Below, one piece after another: positions 1 through 6,152 of a DNA stretch of 7,602 bases. Each line of letters starts with the position of its first letter. Position 1 is the first letter of the stretch. The position numbers were made by a program, and so were the translations under genes. The notes beneath the pieces are model-generated. The model made no database searches. It saw nothing but the letters and a program-made list of their open reading frames with translations, and had not been told where the DNA came from. This DNA comes from JAGWAZ01 sp050248595. Its GTDB lineage: Bacteria > Bacteroidota > Ignavibacteria > OLB7. The stretch covers positions 1 through 7,602 of the forward strand of contig JBFWSB010000222.1 in assembly GCA_050248595.1 (NCBI GenBank), written 5' to 3'.

Positions 1-735
1 CCGATCTAAGTTGTCGTTCCCCTTCACACTTCCGTTTGCCACTTTGCCGACGGCGAGTCGACCTAAGTAGTCGTTGTAGTCGAGGTCGGCAACCAACAAC
101 TGGAATGGTTCGTTCGGGTCGTAGTGTGGCGGTGGGACGTGCTCCACAATCGTTTCCAGAAGAGGGGCTAAGCTATTCGACTCTTCGTCGATTGTATGCT
201 TTGCGATGCCGTCGCGACCGATGGCGTAGAGAACCGGAAAGCTGATCTGGTCATCATTTGCGTCGAGGTCGATGAAGAGGTCGTAGATTTCGTTGAGCAC
301 TTCTTGCGGGCGGGCGTCAGGCCGGTCGATTTTGTTTACGACAACGATCATTGCCTTCCCACCCTCCAACGCTTTCTTCAGCACGAAGCGAGTTTGCGGC
401 AGTGGGCCCTCGCTTGAATCAACCAGCAAGATTGCTCCATCTACCATCGCTAAGGCACGCTCTACCTCACCACCGAAGTCGGCGTGACCAGGGGTGTCGA
501 GGATGTTGATCTTGATATCCTTGAAGCGAACCGAGCAGTTCTTTGCGGAAATCGTAATTCCACGCTCACGCTCCAAGTCCATGCTGTCCATCACCCGGTC
601 GCTTAACTCTTGGTGTTCGTTGAAGACTCCACTCTGCCGGAACATGTGGTCCACGAGTGTCGTCTTGCCGTGGTCAACGTGGGCAATAATCGCAATGTTG
701 CGAAGCGACGGATTCGGTTGAAGATTGCGGTGCAT
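1..735 (-). CDS. typA: TypA/BipA ribosome-associated GTPase, N-terminal part (cut by window edge)
   Basis: This is a translational GTPase of the EF-G/LepA class that binds the ribosome and, in the family, acts in ribosome assembly and in stress or low-temperature adaptation. Reading down from the ATG at 735-733 gives 245 uninterrupted codons that reach base 1, so the C-terminal part lies outside the window. Seen motifs: P-loop AHVDHGKT (residues 18-25), switch I RGIT (58-61), G3 DTPGH (80-84) and G4 NKID (134-137), then a domain II beginning around residue 210 with YLGRLAVGKV. The N-terminus (MHRNLQPNPSLRNIAIIAHVDHGKTTL) and the G3 surroundings DTPGHADFGGEVER are typical of TypA rather than EF-G or LepA. 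The start is secure: an in-frame TAG lies four codons upstream, and an AGAGGGA ribosome binding site sits at 754-748. The position usually held by the G5 SA motif reads YAIGRDG (170-176), a mild departure. A full-length TypA is about 600 residues. Confidence 0.95.
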   Translation of the reverse strand, partial: MHRNLQPNPSLRNIAIIAHVDHGKTTLVDHMFRQSGVFNEHQELSDRVMDSMDLERERGITISAKNCSVRFKDIKINILDTPGHADFGGEVERALAMVDGAILLVDSSEGPLPQTRFVLKKALEGGKAMIVVVNKIDRPDARPQEVLNEIYDLFIDLDANDDQISFPVLYAIGRDGIAKHTIDEESNSLAPLLETIVEHVPPPHYDPNEPFQLLVADLDYNDYLGRLAVGKVANGSVKGNDNLDR

Positions 736-747
736 AACGGTTTTCTA

Positions 748-754
748 TCCCTCT
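748..754 (-). promoter_or_regulatory. Ribosome binding site of the TypA gene
   Basis: On the minus strand AGAGGGA lies 12 bases before the ATG at 735. This is slightly distant for a Shine-Dalgarno sequence but is the only purine block in range. It is one of the few recognisable ribosome binding sites in the window. Confidence 0.5.
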
Positions 755-991
755 ATCTATTCTGTATAAATGAAAAATCGTTCCCAGTGCCTGGGCAAGA
801 GACAATTCCACTCTCACAACAGACCACAAAAAGCCTGAAGATAGGGAGGGAACGGGTCTGGCACGTGTAACGGATAGAAGAAATAGGGCTTGGGAGGGGG
901 GAGAATACAAACGGTAGCAGGGGGAGAGGGAAGCTGTTTTGGGGAGTGATGCCGATTAGAGTAGTCTGAATAATTAAGTGTGTGGATTGAG

Positions 992-1008
992 GATGTTAAG
1001 AAAACATC
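992..1008 (-). terminator. Weak stem-loop directly after the lipoprotein gene
   Basis: GATGTT (992-997) and AACATC (1003-1008) form a perfect 6-bp stem with a 5-base loop, touching the TAA stop of the lipoprotein gene. On the transcribed minus strand it is not followed by a run of T, so it is not a classical intrinsic terminator. It may instead protect the 3' end or be chance. Confidence 0.25.
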
Positions 1009-1506
1009 TTATGGATCTCTCTTATCTTCAATATCATGATGTTGTGGTACAAACAACGTTGTGTTGCCTTTTTTGATCGACGTATGCTTTATAAACCGAG
1101 CCGATAAAACAAGTTGTCCATGATTGTATTGGCGATTCTTGTAAATATACTCGATCAGCGAGTCTCGCGTTATTGGCTTCCACTCAGATGTCCATCCATG
1201 ATTTCCTAACATATACTTCAACTCTTCTCCTTCTTTGTGAACCGTGACGAACGCACCAGGATCACTTATTTGTGGGTGGAAGTAGTCAAAAAAATCGATT
1301 GCACACCGTTCATCTAATTTATCGACAACGTGACCGATGGCTTCTTGTGTTGTACTGTCGCTGAGGGGAAAAACAATTTTATTAGTAGTATTGGAGCTTG
1401 CAGAGAGCACACTGTCAAACTCATCAGAGATTGTTCCTGAATTCTTATCGGTACAAGCCCCAAACGTCAGTATGAGAACTACAGTTATAAGTTCTGTTCT
1501 GTGCAT
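1009..1506 (-). CDS. Putative small lipoprotein of unknown function
   Basis: The gene encodes 165 residues, from ATG at 1506 to TAA at 1011-1009. The N-terminus has a short hydrophobic stretch (LITVVLILTFGAC, residues 6-18) ending in a lipobox-like FGAC, with Cys18 as the expected lipidation site, followed by a Ser/Thr/Asn/Asp-rich linker to about residue 42. A signal peptidase II-processed, membrane-anchored protein facing the periplasm or outer surface is therefore likely. The rest is a soluble domain of about 120 residues with a notable centre, YMLGNHGWTSEWKPI (98-112), and a polar, charged C-terminus. I do not recognise a family. No clear ribosome binding site precedes the start. The gene follows the next minus-strand gene after a 39-bp gap and probably shares its promoter. 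Its base composition is visibly more AT-rich than the genes around it (23 of 60 GC in 1081-1140, 25 of 60 in 1381-1440). Confidence 0.7.
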   Translation of the reverse strand: MHRTELITVVLILTFGACTDKNSGTISDEFDSVLSASSNTTNKIVFPLSDSTTQEAIGHVVDKLDERCAIDFFDYFHPQISDPGAFVTVHKEGEELKYMLGNHGWTSEWKPITRDSLIEYIYKNRQYNHGQLVLSARFIKHTSIKKGNTTLFVPQHHDIEDKRDP

Positions 1507-1545
1507 TTCGTGTAGGAATAGATCTTGAACTTTCTATGACTCCAT

Positions 1546-1932
1546 TTAGCCTTTTATTCGGAGCCTAAACTCAACCGTCCGATCGTGCGTATCAATATCA
1601 ACCCAGTCCGTACTCTCATCACTCGGAATACAATCAGCCAGTTCCCCTCCATTCGCATACCGTCGTAGCGAGTCCTTCCCGAAGTAAATGGTCACTTCAT
1701 ATTCATCTTGTCCACTCTTCCCTATCCACCCCGTTGTGACGAGCTTTCGGTTGTCGTTGACATATTCCTTCGTCAACTGAGTGTCAGATGCTGGGAGGGG
1801 AGATATCCCATCGCACCAAAATCCTCGAAGGTCTTCTCGGTCAGAATTCTGGAAGGCTCGGCAGAGATGATATTCCAGTTGAGTACAGAAATCATCGTTG
1901 AATGAAGGGAGAGCTATGTTGAGCTTGGACAT
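1546..1932 (-). CDS. Hypothetical protein, 128 residues
   Basis: I chose the ATG at 1932-1930, giving 128 residues starting MSKLNIALPSF. A TTG at 1959 would add nine residues (137 in all), but that codon lies about where the predicted promoter would start transcription, so the ATG fits better. No signal peptide or membrane segment is visible, so the protein is probably cytoplasmic. It is acidic in its second half and seems to be a small alpha+beta protein: a likely helix around residues 10-30, the block GFWCDGI (37-43), a strand-like GQDEYEVTIYFG (74-85) and a C-terminal segment, STDWVDIDTHDRTVEFRL (107-124), that looks like two strands joined by a turn. I do not recognise a named domain. Its size and composition recall immunity or antitoxin-type proteins, but nothing in the sequence proves this. 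It is first in a two-gene minus-strand unit with the lipoprotein and diverges from hen1 across a control region of about 166 bp. Confidence 0.7.
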   Translation of the reverse strand: MSKLNIALPSFNDDFCTQLEYHLCRAFQNSDREDLRGFWCDGISPLPASDTQLTKEYVNDNRKLVTTGWIGKSGQDEYEVTIYFGKDSLRRYANGGELADCIPSDESTDWVDIDTHDRTVEFRLRIKG

Positions 1933-1963
1933 TGGGATACTGAGGTTTTTTGTAGACAATAAG

Positions 1964-1994
1964 CAAAGATAATCTGCAAAGCCTCAGCGTTCAA
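1964..1994 (-). promoter_or_regulatory. Bacteroidota-type promoter for the two-gene minus-strand unit
   Basis: On the minus strand, TTG (1994-1992) is followed by a 20-base spacer and TATCTTTG (1971-1964). This matches the TTG-N17-23-TAnnTTTG pattern of the primary sigma factor of Bacteroidota. Transcription would start near 1957-1960, giving a leader of roughly 25 bases before the ATG at 1932. Assignment depends on the organism using this promoter class. Confidence 0.45.
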
Positions 1995-2022
1995 CAGGTT
2001 CAAAAGAATAGCTCGGAAATCG

Positions 2023-2030
2023 TAGATTTG
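2023..2030 (+). promoter_or_regulatory. Candidate -7 element for the hen1-pnkp unit
   Basis: TAGATTTG is an exact match to the Bacteroidota -7 consensus TAnnTTTG and points toward hen1. The -33 side is poor: the best fit is TTC at 1999-2001 with a 21-base spacer, instead of TTG. If used, transcription would begin around 2035 and the inverted repeat at 2064-2082 would lie in the leader. A sigma70-like alternative is TATAGA at 2084-2089, which lacks a matching -35 and would give a nearly leaderless message. Confidence 0.35.
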
Positions 2031-2063
2031 CACCCCAAACAAATGTCAGAATAGAGAGAACGA

Positions 2064-2082
2064 TATCAATTGACTATTGATA
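2064..2082. promoter_or_regulatory. Perfect 7-bp inverted repeat before hen1 (candidate operator)
   Basis: TATCAAT (2064-2070) and ATTGATA (2076-2082) are exact reverse complements separated by five bases (TGACT). The dyad ends 16 bases before the hen1 start. Its arm length and spacing suit a dimeric helix-turn-helix regulator. As RNA it could form an AU-rich hairpin near the translation start. No regulator gene is present in the window. Confidence 0.4.
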
Positions 2083-2098
2083 GTATAGACAACATCCA

Positions 2099-3496
2099 AT
2101 GCTTCTAACAATCACCACAACCCACAACCCCGGGAGTGATCTCGGCTACCTTCTGCACAAACACCCAGATCGATTGCAGACCTTCAACCTCAACTTCGGC
2201 AAGGCTCACATTTTCTACCCCGAAGTTTCGGAGGAACGGTGCACTGCTGCCCTGCTAATTGACGTTGACCCAATTGGACTTGTTCGGAAAGATCGCGGGA
2301 AGAGTGGCGGTTCCTTTGCCTTACGTCAGTACGTTAACGACCGACCCTACGCGGCATCTTCTTTCCTGAGCGTTGCTATCTCGCAACTCTTCGGCACGGC
2401 GATGAACGGAACGTCGAAAGATCGTCCTGAGTTAGCAGCCACTCCAATTCCACTCGAAGCTCACCTACCAGTTGTTCCGTGCCGAGGTGGGGAGGCGTTG
2501 CTGCGCCAATTGTTTGAACCACTCGGCTATGCCGTCGATGCCGAGCAGCTGCCTCTGGATGAGAAGTTTACCGAGTGGGGAGAGAGTAGATACTTCCGCG
2601 TGACTCTGCGCAACACCATCAAGCTGTCCGACCTTCTCGGTCACATCTACGTGCTCATTCCCGTTCTGGATAACAACAAGCACTACTGGGTGGCAGAAGA
2701 TGAAGTGGAGAAACTTCTTCGCCAGGGAGAGGGGTGGCTCGGCGAACACCCAATGCGGGAGTTGATCGCCAACCGTTACCTGCGCCACAGACGTTCGCTG
2801 ACGAAGTCGTTGATGGAACAACTCTCCGACGAGGTTCCTGACCCAGATGAGGCCGACGACAAACATAACGCCGAGGAAGAGGCCGCTGAGAAGAAGATTG
2901 GACTTCACCAGTTGCGGTTGGAGACTGTCTGTGCTCTGCTTCGCGATCTTGGTGCGAAGTCTGTACTTGACCTCGGTTGTGGCGAGGGAAAACTTCTCTC
3001 CCTCTTGGCGAAGGAGCAGACGTTCGAGCAGATTACCGGACTCGACCTTTCGCTTCACGGTCTCGAAGTTGCCGAGCGAAAGCTGAGTCGGCTTCCAGAT
3101 CGGTTGAGGAAGCGAATCTCCCTTATCCAAGGATCGCTAACCTACCGCGATAGGCGAATTGAAGGATACGATGCCGCTGCCGTTGTTGAGGTGATCGAAC
3201 ATCTTGAACCGGAACGCCTCGCAGCCTTCGAGCGTGCGTTGTTCGGATATGCTCGTCCCGGTCACGTAATCATCACAACGCCGAACAGTGACTACAACGT
3301 GATGTGGCCGTCCCTCCCCGCCGGAAAGTTTCGTCACTACGACCATCGGTTCGAGTGGAGTCGGGAGGAGTTCCGTTCGTGGAGTGAGCGGATAGCAGAA
3401 GAGTATGGATACGAGGTTGCAGTTCATCCACTCGGTCCCGAGGAAGAGGGAATCGGCGGGCCGTCACAAATGGGAGTTTTCAAACGATGCAGATAA
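2099..3496 (+). CDS. hen1: Bacterial Hen1, 3'-terminal RNA ribose 2'-O-methyltransferase
   Basis: This 465-residue enzyme transfers a methyl group from S-adenosylmethionine to the 2'-OH of the 3' terminal nucleotide of a broken RNA before Pnkp seals it, marking the repaired site against renewed cleavage. Residues 1-240 are the bacterial Hen1 N-terminal domain, which in the family binds Pnkp and switches on its ligase. The opening MLLTITTTHNPGSDLGYLLHKHP is characteristic and fixes the start, although no Shine-Dalgarno sequence is present. A charged linker (about 242-266) leads to the methyltransferase domain. There, motif I is LDLGCGEG (290-297) with Asp291, the next SAM-binding acid is Asp316 in GLDLS, and the metal-binding set is Glu364, Glu367 and His368 in EVIEHL plus His416 in RHYDHRFEW. 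All the expected catalytic residues are present and the length is normal for the family. The last 10 bases overlap pnkp, which indicates translational coupling. Confidence 0.96.
   Translation: MLLTITTTHNPGSDLGYLLHKHPDRLQTFNLNFGKAHIFYPEVSEERCTAALLIDVDPIGLVRKDRGKSGGSFALRQYVNDRPYAASSFLSVAISQLFGTAMNGTSKDRPELAATPIPLEAHLPVVPCRGGEALLRQLFEPLGYAVDAEQLPLDEKFTEWGESRYFRVTLRNTIKLSDLLGHIYVLIPVLDNNKHYWVAEDEVEKLLRQGEGWLGEHPMRELIANRYLRHRRSLTKSLMEQLSDEVPDPDEADDKHNAEEEAAEKKIGLHQLRLETVCALLRDLGAKSVLDLGCGEGKLLSLLAKEQTFEQITGLDLSLHGLEVAERKLSRLPDRLRKRISLIQGSLTYRDRRIEGYDAAAVVEVIEHLEPERLAAFERALFGYARPGHVIITTPNSDYNVMWPSLPAGKFRHYDHRFEWSREEFRSWSERIAEEYGYEVAVHPLGPEEEGIGGPSQMGVFKRCR
3472..3476 (+). promoter_or_regulatory. 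Ribosome binding site of pnkp inside the hen1 end
   Basis: GGGAG lies 10 bases before the pnkp ATG at 3487 and within the last codons of hen1. Together with the 10-bp gene overlap (3487-3496) it supports coupled translation and a fixed ratio of the two partners. Confidence 0.55.
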
Positions 3497-6069
3497 CCAT
3501 CCCAGAATTTTCGTTGGTGATTCTGATAGGGACGTCAGGGTCTGGTAAGTCAACGTTTGCCCGGAAGCACTTCAAAGAGACGGAGGTGATCTCCTCGGAT
3601 GCTTGTCGTGCAATCGTTTCCGACGATGAGAACAACATGGAGGCGACGAACGATGCCTTCGAGCTTCTCCACTATATCGTTGCCAAGCGATTGAAGCGGA
3701 AGATGCTGACCGTTGTTGACGCCACCAACGTTCAACCTGAAGCACGCAAGCCGCTGATTGCACTTGCCCGCGAATACCATTGTCTCCCTGTTGCTATTGT
3801 CCTCGACATTCCAGAACGGATTTGTCAAGATCGAAACGAACAGCGTGCAGATCGGAATCTTGGTCCTCACGTGATTCGCAATCAAGGAAAACAGCTTCGT
3901 CGCTCGTTCAAGGGAATCAAGAAGGAGGGAATCCGCTTCCTCTATCGACTCACCTCGCAGGAAGGGGTGGATGAGACAAGTATTGAGCGAACCAAACTCT
4001 GGACAGATAAGCGTGATGAAACCGGACCGTTCGACATCGTTGGTGACCTGCACGGATGTTGTACTGAGTTGGAAGAACTGCTGGAACAGCTTGGCTACGT
4101 CTGGGAGGAGAGTGAAGATGAGCGTGTTCGCAACCCGATCTACAACCGAGTCTACTCTCATCCCGAGGGGAGAAAAGGAGTCTTCGTGGGTGACCTTGTC
4201 GACCGTGGTCCCCGTTCGCTTGAGACACTCTTCTTAGTTCGGAATATGGTGCTTGCCGGAAAAGGTATTTGCGTGCCGGGGAACCACGACGTGAAATTCT
4301 TGAAGAAGCTTCAGGGCCGGAATGTACAGGTGAAGCACGGACTGGAGCGAACGGTTGCCGAAGTTGAAAGACTATCGGAAGAGGATCGGCAGATCACGCT
4401 TCCAATGATAACCGAGTTCCTCGACAGTCTGGTGAGCCACTACGAACTTGACGGTGGAAAGCTTGTGGTTGCTCACGCCGGAATGAGAGAGGAGATGATC
4501 GGTCGTGCTTCCGGGCGCGTTCGAGACTTTGCCCTCTTCGGAGAGACAACAGGAGAAACGGATGAATTTGGTCTGCCTGTGCGGTATAACTGGGCGCGAG
4601 ACTATCGAGGTGCTGCCCGAATAGTGTACGGACACACTCCTGTGCCACAGGCTGAGTGGTTGAACAACACAATCAACATCGATACTGGCTGTGTTTTCGG
4701 TGGAGCGTTGACGGCTTTGCGTTATCCAGAGCTATTGTTGGTTCCCGCCCCCGCGAGGGAGATCTACAGTGAGCCAATCCGTCCTATCGAATCATCTACT
4801 TCTTCTGGCTCAGCCGAGAGAGAAGAGGATACCTTGCTCGACATCGAAGATGTGATTGGTAAGCGAATCGTGAACACATCGCTGATGGGGGGAATTACGA
4901 TCCGTGCAGAGAACTCTGCTGCCGCCCTCGAAGTGATGAGTCGCTTTGCTGTCGATCCACGCTGGCTGATCTACCTACCCCCAACAATGTCTCCAGTAAG
5001 CACCAGCACTCATTCCGATTACTTAGAACGTCCAGAAGAGGGATTCAGCTACTATCGTGGTGAAGGTGTAGCAAAGGTGATTTGTGAGGAGAAACACATG
5101 GGTTCCCGAGCTGTTGTGGTTCTTTGTCGAGATGGTGATGTGGCAAAAAGACGTTTTGGTGTGTCGGGAGTAGAGAGAGGGGTGATCTACACTCGGACTG
5201 GGCGAAGGTTTTTCAACGATCAATCGGTTGAGCGTGGTCTGTTGGATAGGTTGGGGGAGGCTTTGACGGCAACAGGATTCTGGCAAGATCTTAACACCGA
5301 TTGGGTCTGCCTCGACTGCGAGTTAATGCCCTGGTCGGCAAAAGCTCAAGAGCTTTTACGTGACCAATATGCTGCCGTGGGGTCTTCTGCAACTTATACA
5401 TTGCTTGAGTCAATAAAGGTAATAGGGCGAGGTGTCGGTCGGGGGTTAGAAGTGAGTGGATTGCTTGATGAATGGAAGGGAAGGATTGAGAATATCAGTC
5501 GGTATGTTGATGCGTATCGACATTACTGTTGGCCGGTTGAGAAACTTGAGGATTTTCGGTTAGCTCCATTCCACATCTTAGCAACTGAAGGAGCCGTTCA
5601 CTTCGGCAAGGATCACGGATGGCATATGGAGCAGATTGCGAAGTTCTCCAACGAAAGTCCACCACTTTTTACCACAGCCTATCGGGTGATTGACCTCAAC
5701 GATCCTGAGGAAGTGAAGGGAGGGATTGAATGGTGGGAGGAGTTGACGGGAAAGGGGGGAGAAGGAATGGTTGTGAAACCTTTCGATTTTATGGTGCAGG
5801 GAGAGAAGTTCCCAGTGCAGCCAGCAGTAAAGGTTCGTGGTCGAGAGTATTTAAGAATTATATATGGCCCTGAGTATACGGTGCCGGAGCACCTTGAGCG
5901 GCTGCGTTCTCGTGGACTTGCCAAAAAACGTTCCCTCGCCTCCAGAGAGTTTGCTCTCGGCAAGGAGGGGTTAGAGGCATTTGTTCAGCGCGCACCGCTC
6001 CGCAAAGTTCACGAATGTGTCTTCGGGGTTTTGGCTCTTGAGAGCGAACCAGTTGACCCACGGCTGTAA
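3487..6069 (+). CDS. pnkp: Pnkp: polynucleotide kinase-phosphatase with ligase domain (RNA repair)
   Basis: This 860-residue, three-domain enzyme heals and seals cut RNA. The kinase (about 1-170) phosphorylates 5'-OH ends: P-loop GTSGSGKST (15-23) with Lys21/Ser22, SDACR (37-41) with Asp38 and Arg41, VVDATN (76-81) and the lid RNEQR (116-120). The phosphatase (about 180-420) is a binuclear metallophosphoesterase that removes 2',3'-cyclic phosphate or 3'-phosphate: GDLHG (186-190), GDLVDRGP (235-242), GNHD (265-268), AHAG (329-332) and YGHTP (381-385). The adenylyltransferase/ligase (about 450-860) has the nucleotidyl-lysine motif EEKHMGSR with Lys536, LDCELMPW (609-616), GEGMVVKP (758-765) and PAVKVRGREYLRIIYG (779-794) with Lys782. 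I find no missing motif, and the length is typical. In the family, sealing needs Hen1, which is encoded immediately upstream and overlaps by 10 bp. Likely substrates are tRNAs or other RNAs cut by ribotoxins; this role is known for the family, not shown here. Confidence 0.97.
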   Translation: MQITIPEFSLVILIGTSGSGKSTFARKHFKETEVISSDACRAIVSDDENNMEATNDAFELLHYIVAKRLKRKMLTVVDATNVQPEARKPLIALAREYHCLPVAIVLDIPERICQDRNEQRADRNLGPHVIRNQGKQLRRSFKGIKKEGIRFLYRLTSQEGVDETSIERTKLWTDKRDETGPFDIVGDLHGCCTELEELLEQLGYVWEESEDERVRNPIYNRVYSHPEGRKGVFVGDLVDRGPRSLETLFLVRNMVLAGKGICVPGNHDVKFLKKLQGRNVQVKHGLERTVAEVERLSEEDRQITLPMITEFLDSLVSHYELDGGKLVVAHAGMREEMIGRASGRVRDFALFGETTGETDEFGLPVRYNWARDYRGAARIVYGHTPVPQAEWLNNTINIDTGCVFGGALTALRYPELLLVPAPAREIYSEPIRPIESSTSSGSAEREEDTLLDIEDVIGKRIVNTSLMGGITIRAENSAAALEVMSRFAVDPRWLIYLPPTMSPVSTSTHSDYLERPEEGFSYYRGEGVAKVICEEKHMGSRAVVVLCRDGDVAKRRFGVSGVERGVIYTRTGRRFFNDQSVERGLLDRLGEALTATGFWQDLNTDWVCLDCELMPWSAKAQELLRDQYAAVGSSATYTLLESIKVIGRGVGRGLEVSGLLDEWKGRIENISRYVDAYRHYCWPVEKLEDFRLAPFHILATEGAVHFGKDHGWHMEQIAKFSNESPPLFTTAYRVIDLNDPEEVKGGIEWWEELTGKGGEGMVVKPFDFMVQGEKFPVQPAVKVRGREYLRIIYGPEYTVPEHLERLRSRGLAKKRSLASREFALGKEGLEAFVQRAPLRKVHECVFGVLALESEPVDPRL

Positions 6070-6111
6070 AATTCATGAAAGAATTCTTCGCGTTATCCGT
6101 TGAAGAAAACC

Positions 6112-6119
6112 TATATTTC
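6112..6119 (+). promoter_or_regulatory. Possible -7 element before the outer-membrane protein gene
   Basis: TATATTTC matches TAnnTTTG at all but the last base. A weak -33 candidate, TTCG at 6087-6090, lies 21 bases upstream. It would give the two envelope genes their own transcript and would favour the ATG at 6153 as their first start. Confidence 0.2.
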
Positions 6120-6152
6120 GCGCTGCCCAGAAATCAGTTACCATGTGATGAT

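Larger units (their letters stand above)
736..1008. other. Gene-free spacer, purine-skewed on the plus strand
   Basis: This 273-bp spacer separates the TypA start from the end of the upstream minus-strand lipoprotein gene. I find no convincing coding sequence on either strand. From about 837 to 950 the plus strand is rich in A and G, with G runs at 844-846, 848-850, 854-856, 886-888, 892-894, 896-901, 920-924, 928-930 and 941-944. A short palindrome, CCCAG-TGC-CTGGG, lies at 783-795, and a GATGTT/AACATC hairpin at 992-1008. The TypA promoter must lie in this spacer or further upstream, but I see no TAnnTTTG element on the minus strand here. Confidence 0.6.

Noticed and set aside
36..721. Several plus-strand open frames of 64-86 residues
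   Set aside because: They are antisense to the TypA GTPase domain, which reads continuously through the region with all its GTP-binding motifs.
674..910. 78-residue minus-strand open frame overlapping the TypA start
   Set aside because: It runs out of frame through the first codons of TypA and into the purine-skewed spacer, has no ribosome binding site, and looks like low-complexity translation of a skewed sequence.
2070..2089. TTGACT followed by TATAGA as a sigma70 promoter for hen1
   Set aside because: The spacing between the two elements is only eight bases, far too short for -35 and -10 boxes.
2465..3130. 221-residue minus-strand open frame inside hen1
   Set aside because: It lies wholly antisense to the strongly conserved hen1 coding sequence; its length follows from the codon pattern of hen1.
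3550..4161. 203-residue minus-strand open frame inside pnkp
   Set aside because: It is antisense to the kinase and phosphatase domains, whose motifs prove the plus-strand frame.
6105..6122. ENLYFA in the upstream extension of the barrel protein, resembling a TEV protease site
   Set aside because: It is a chance match, differs at the critical Gln, and probably lies before the true start.
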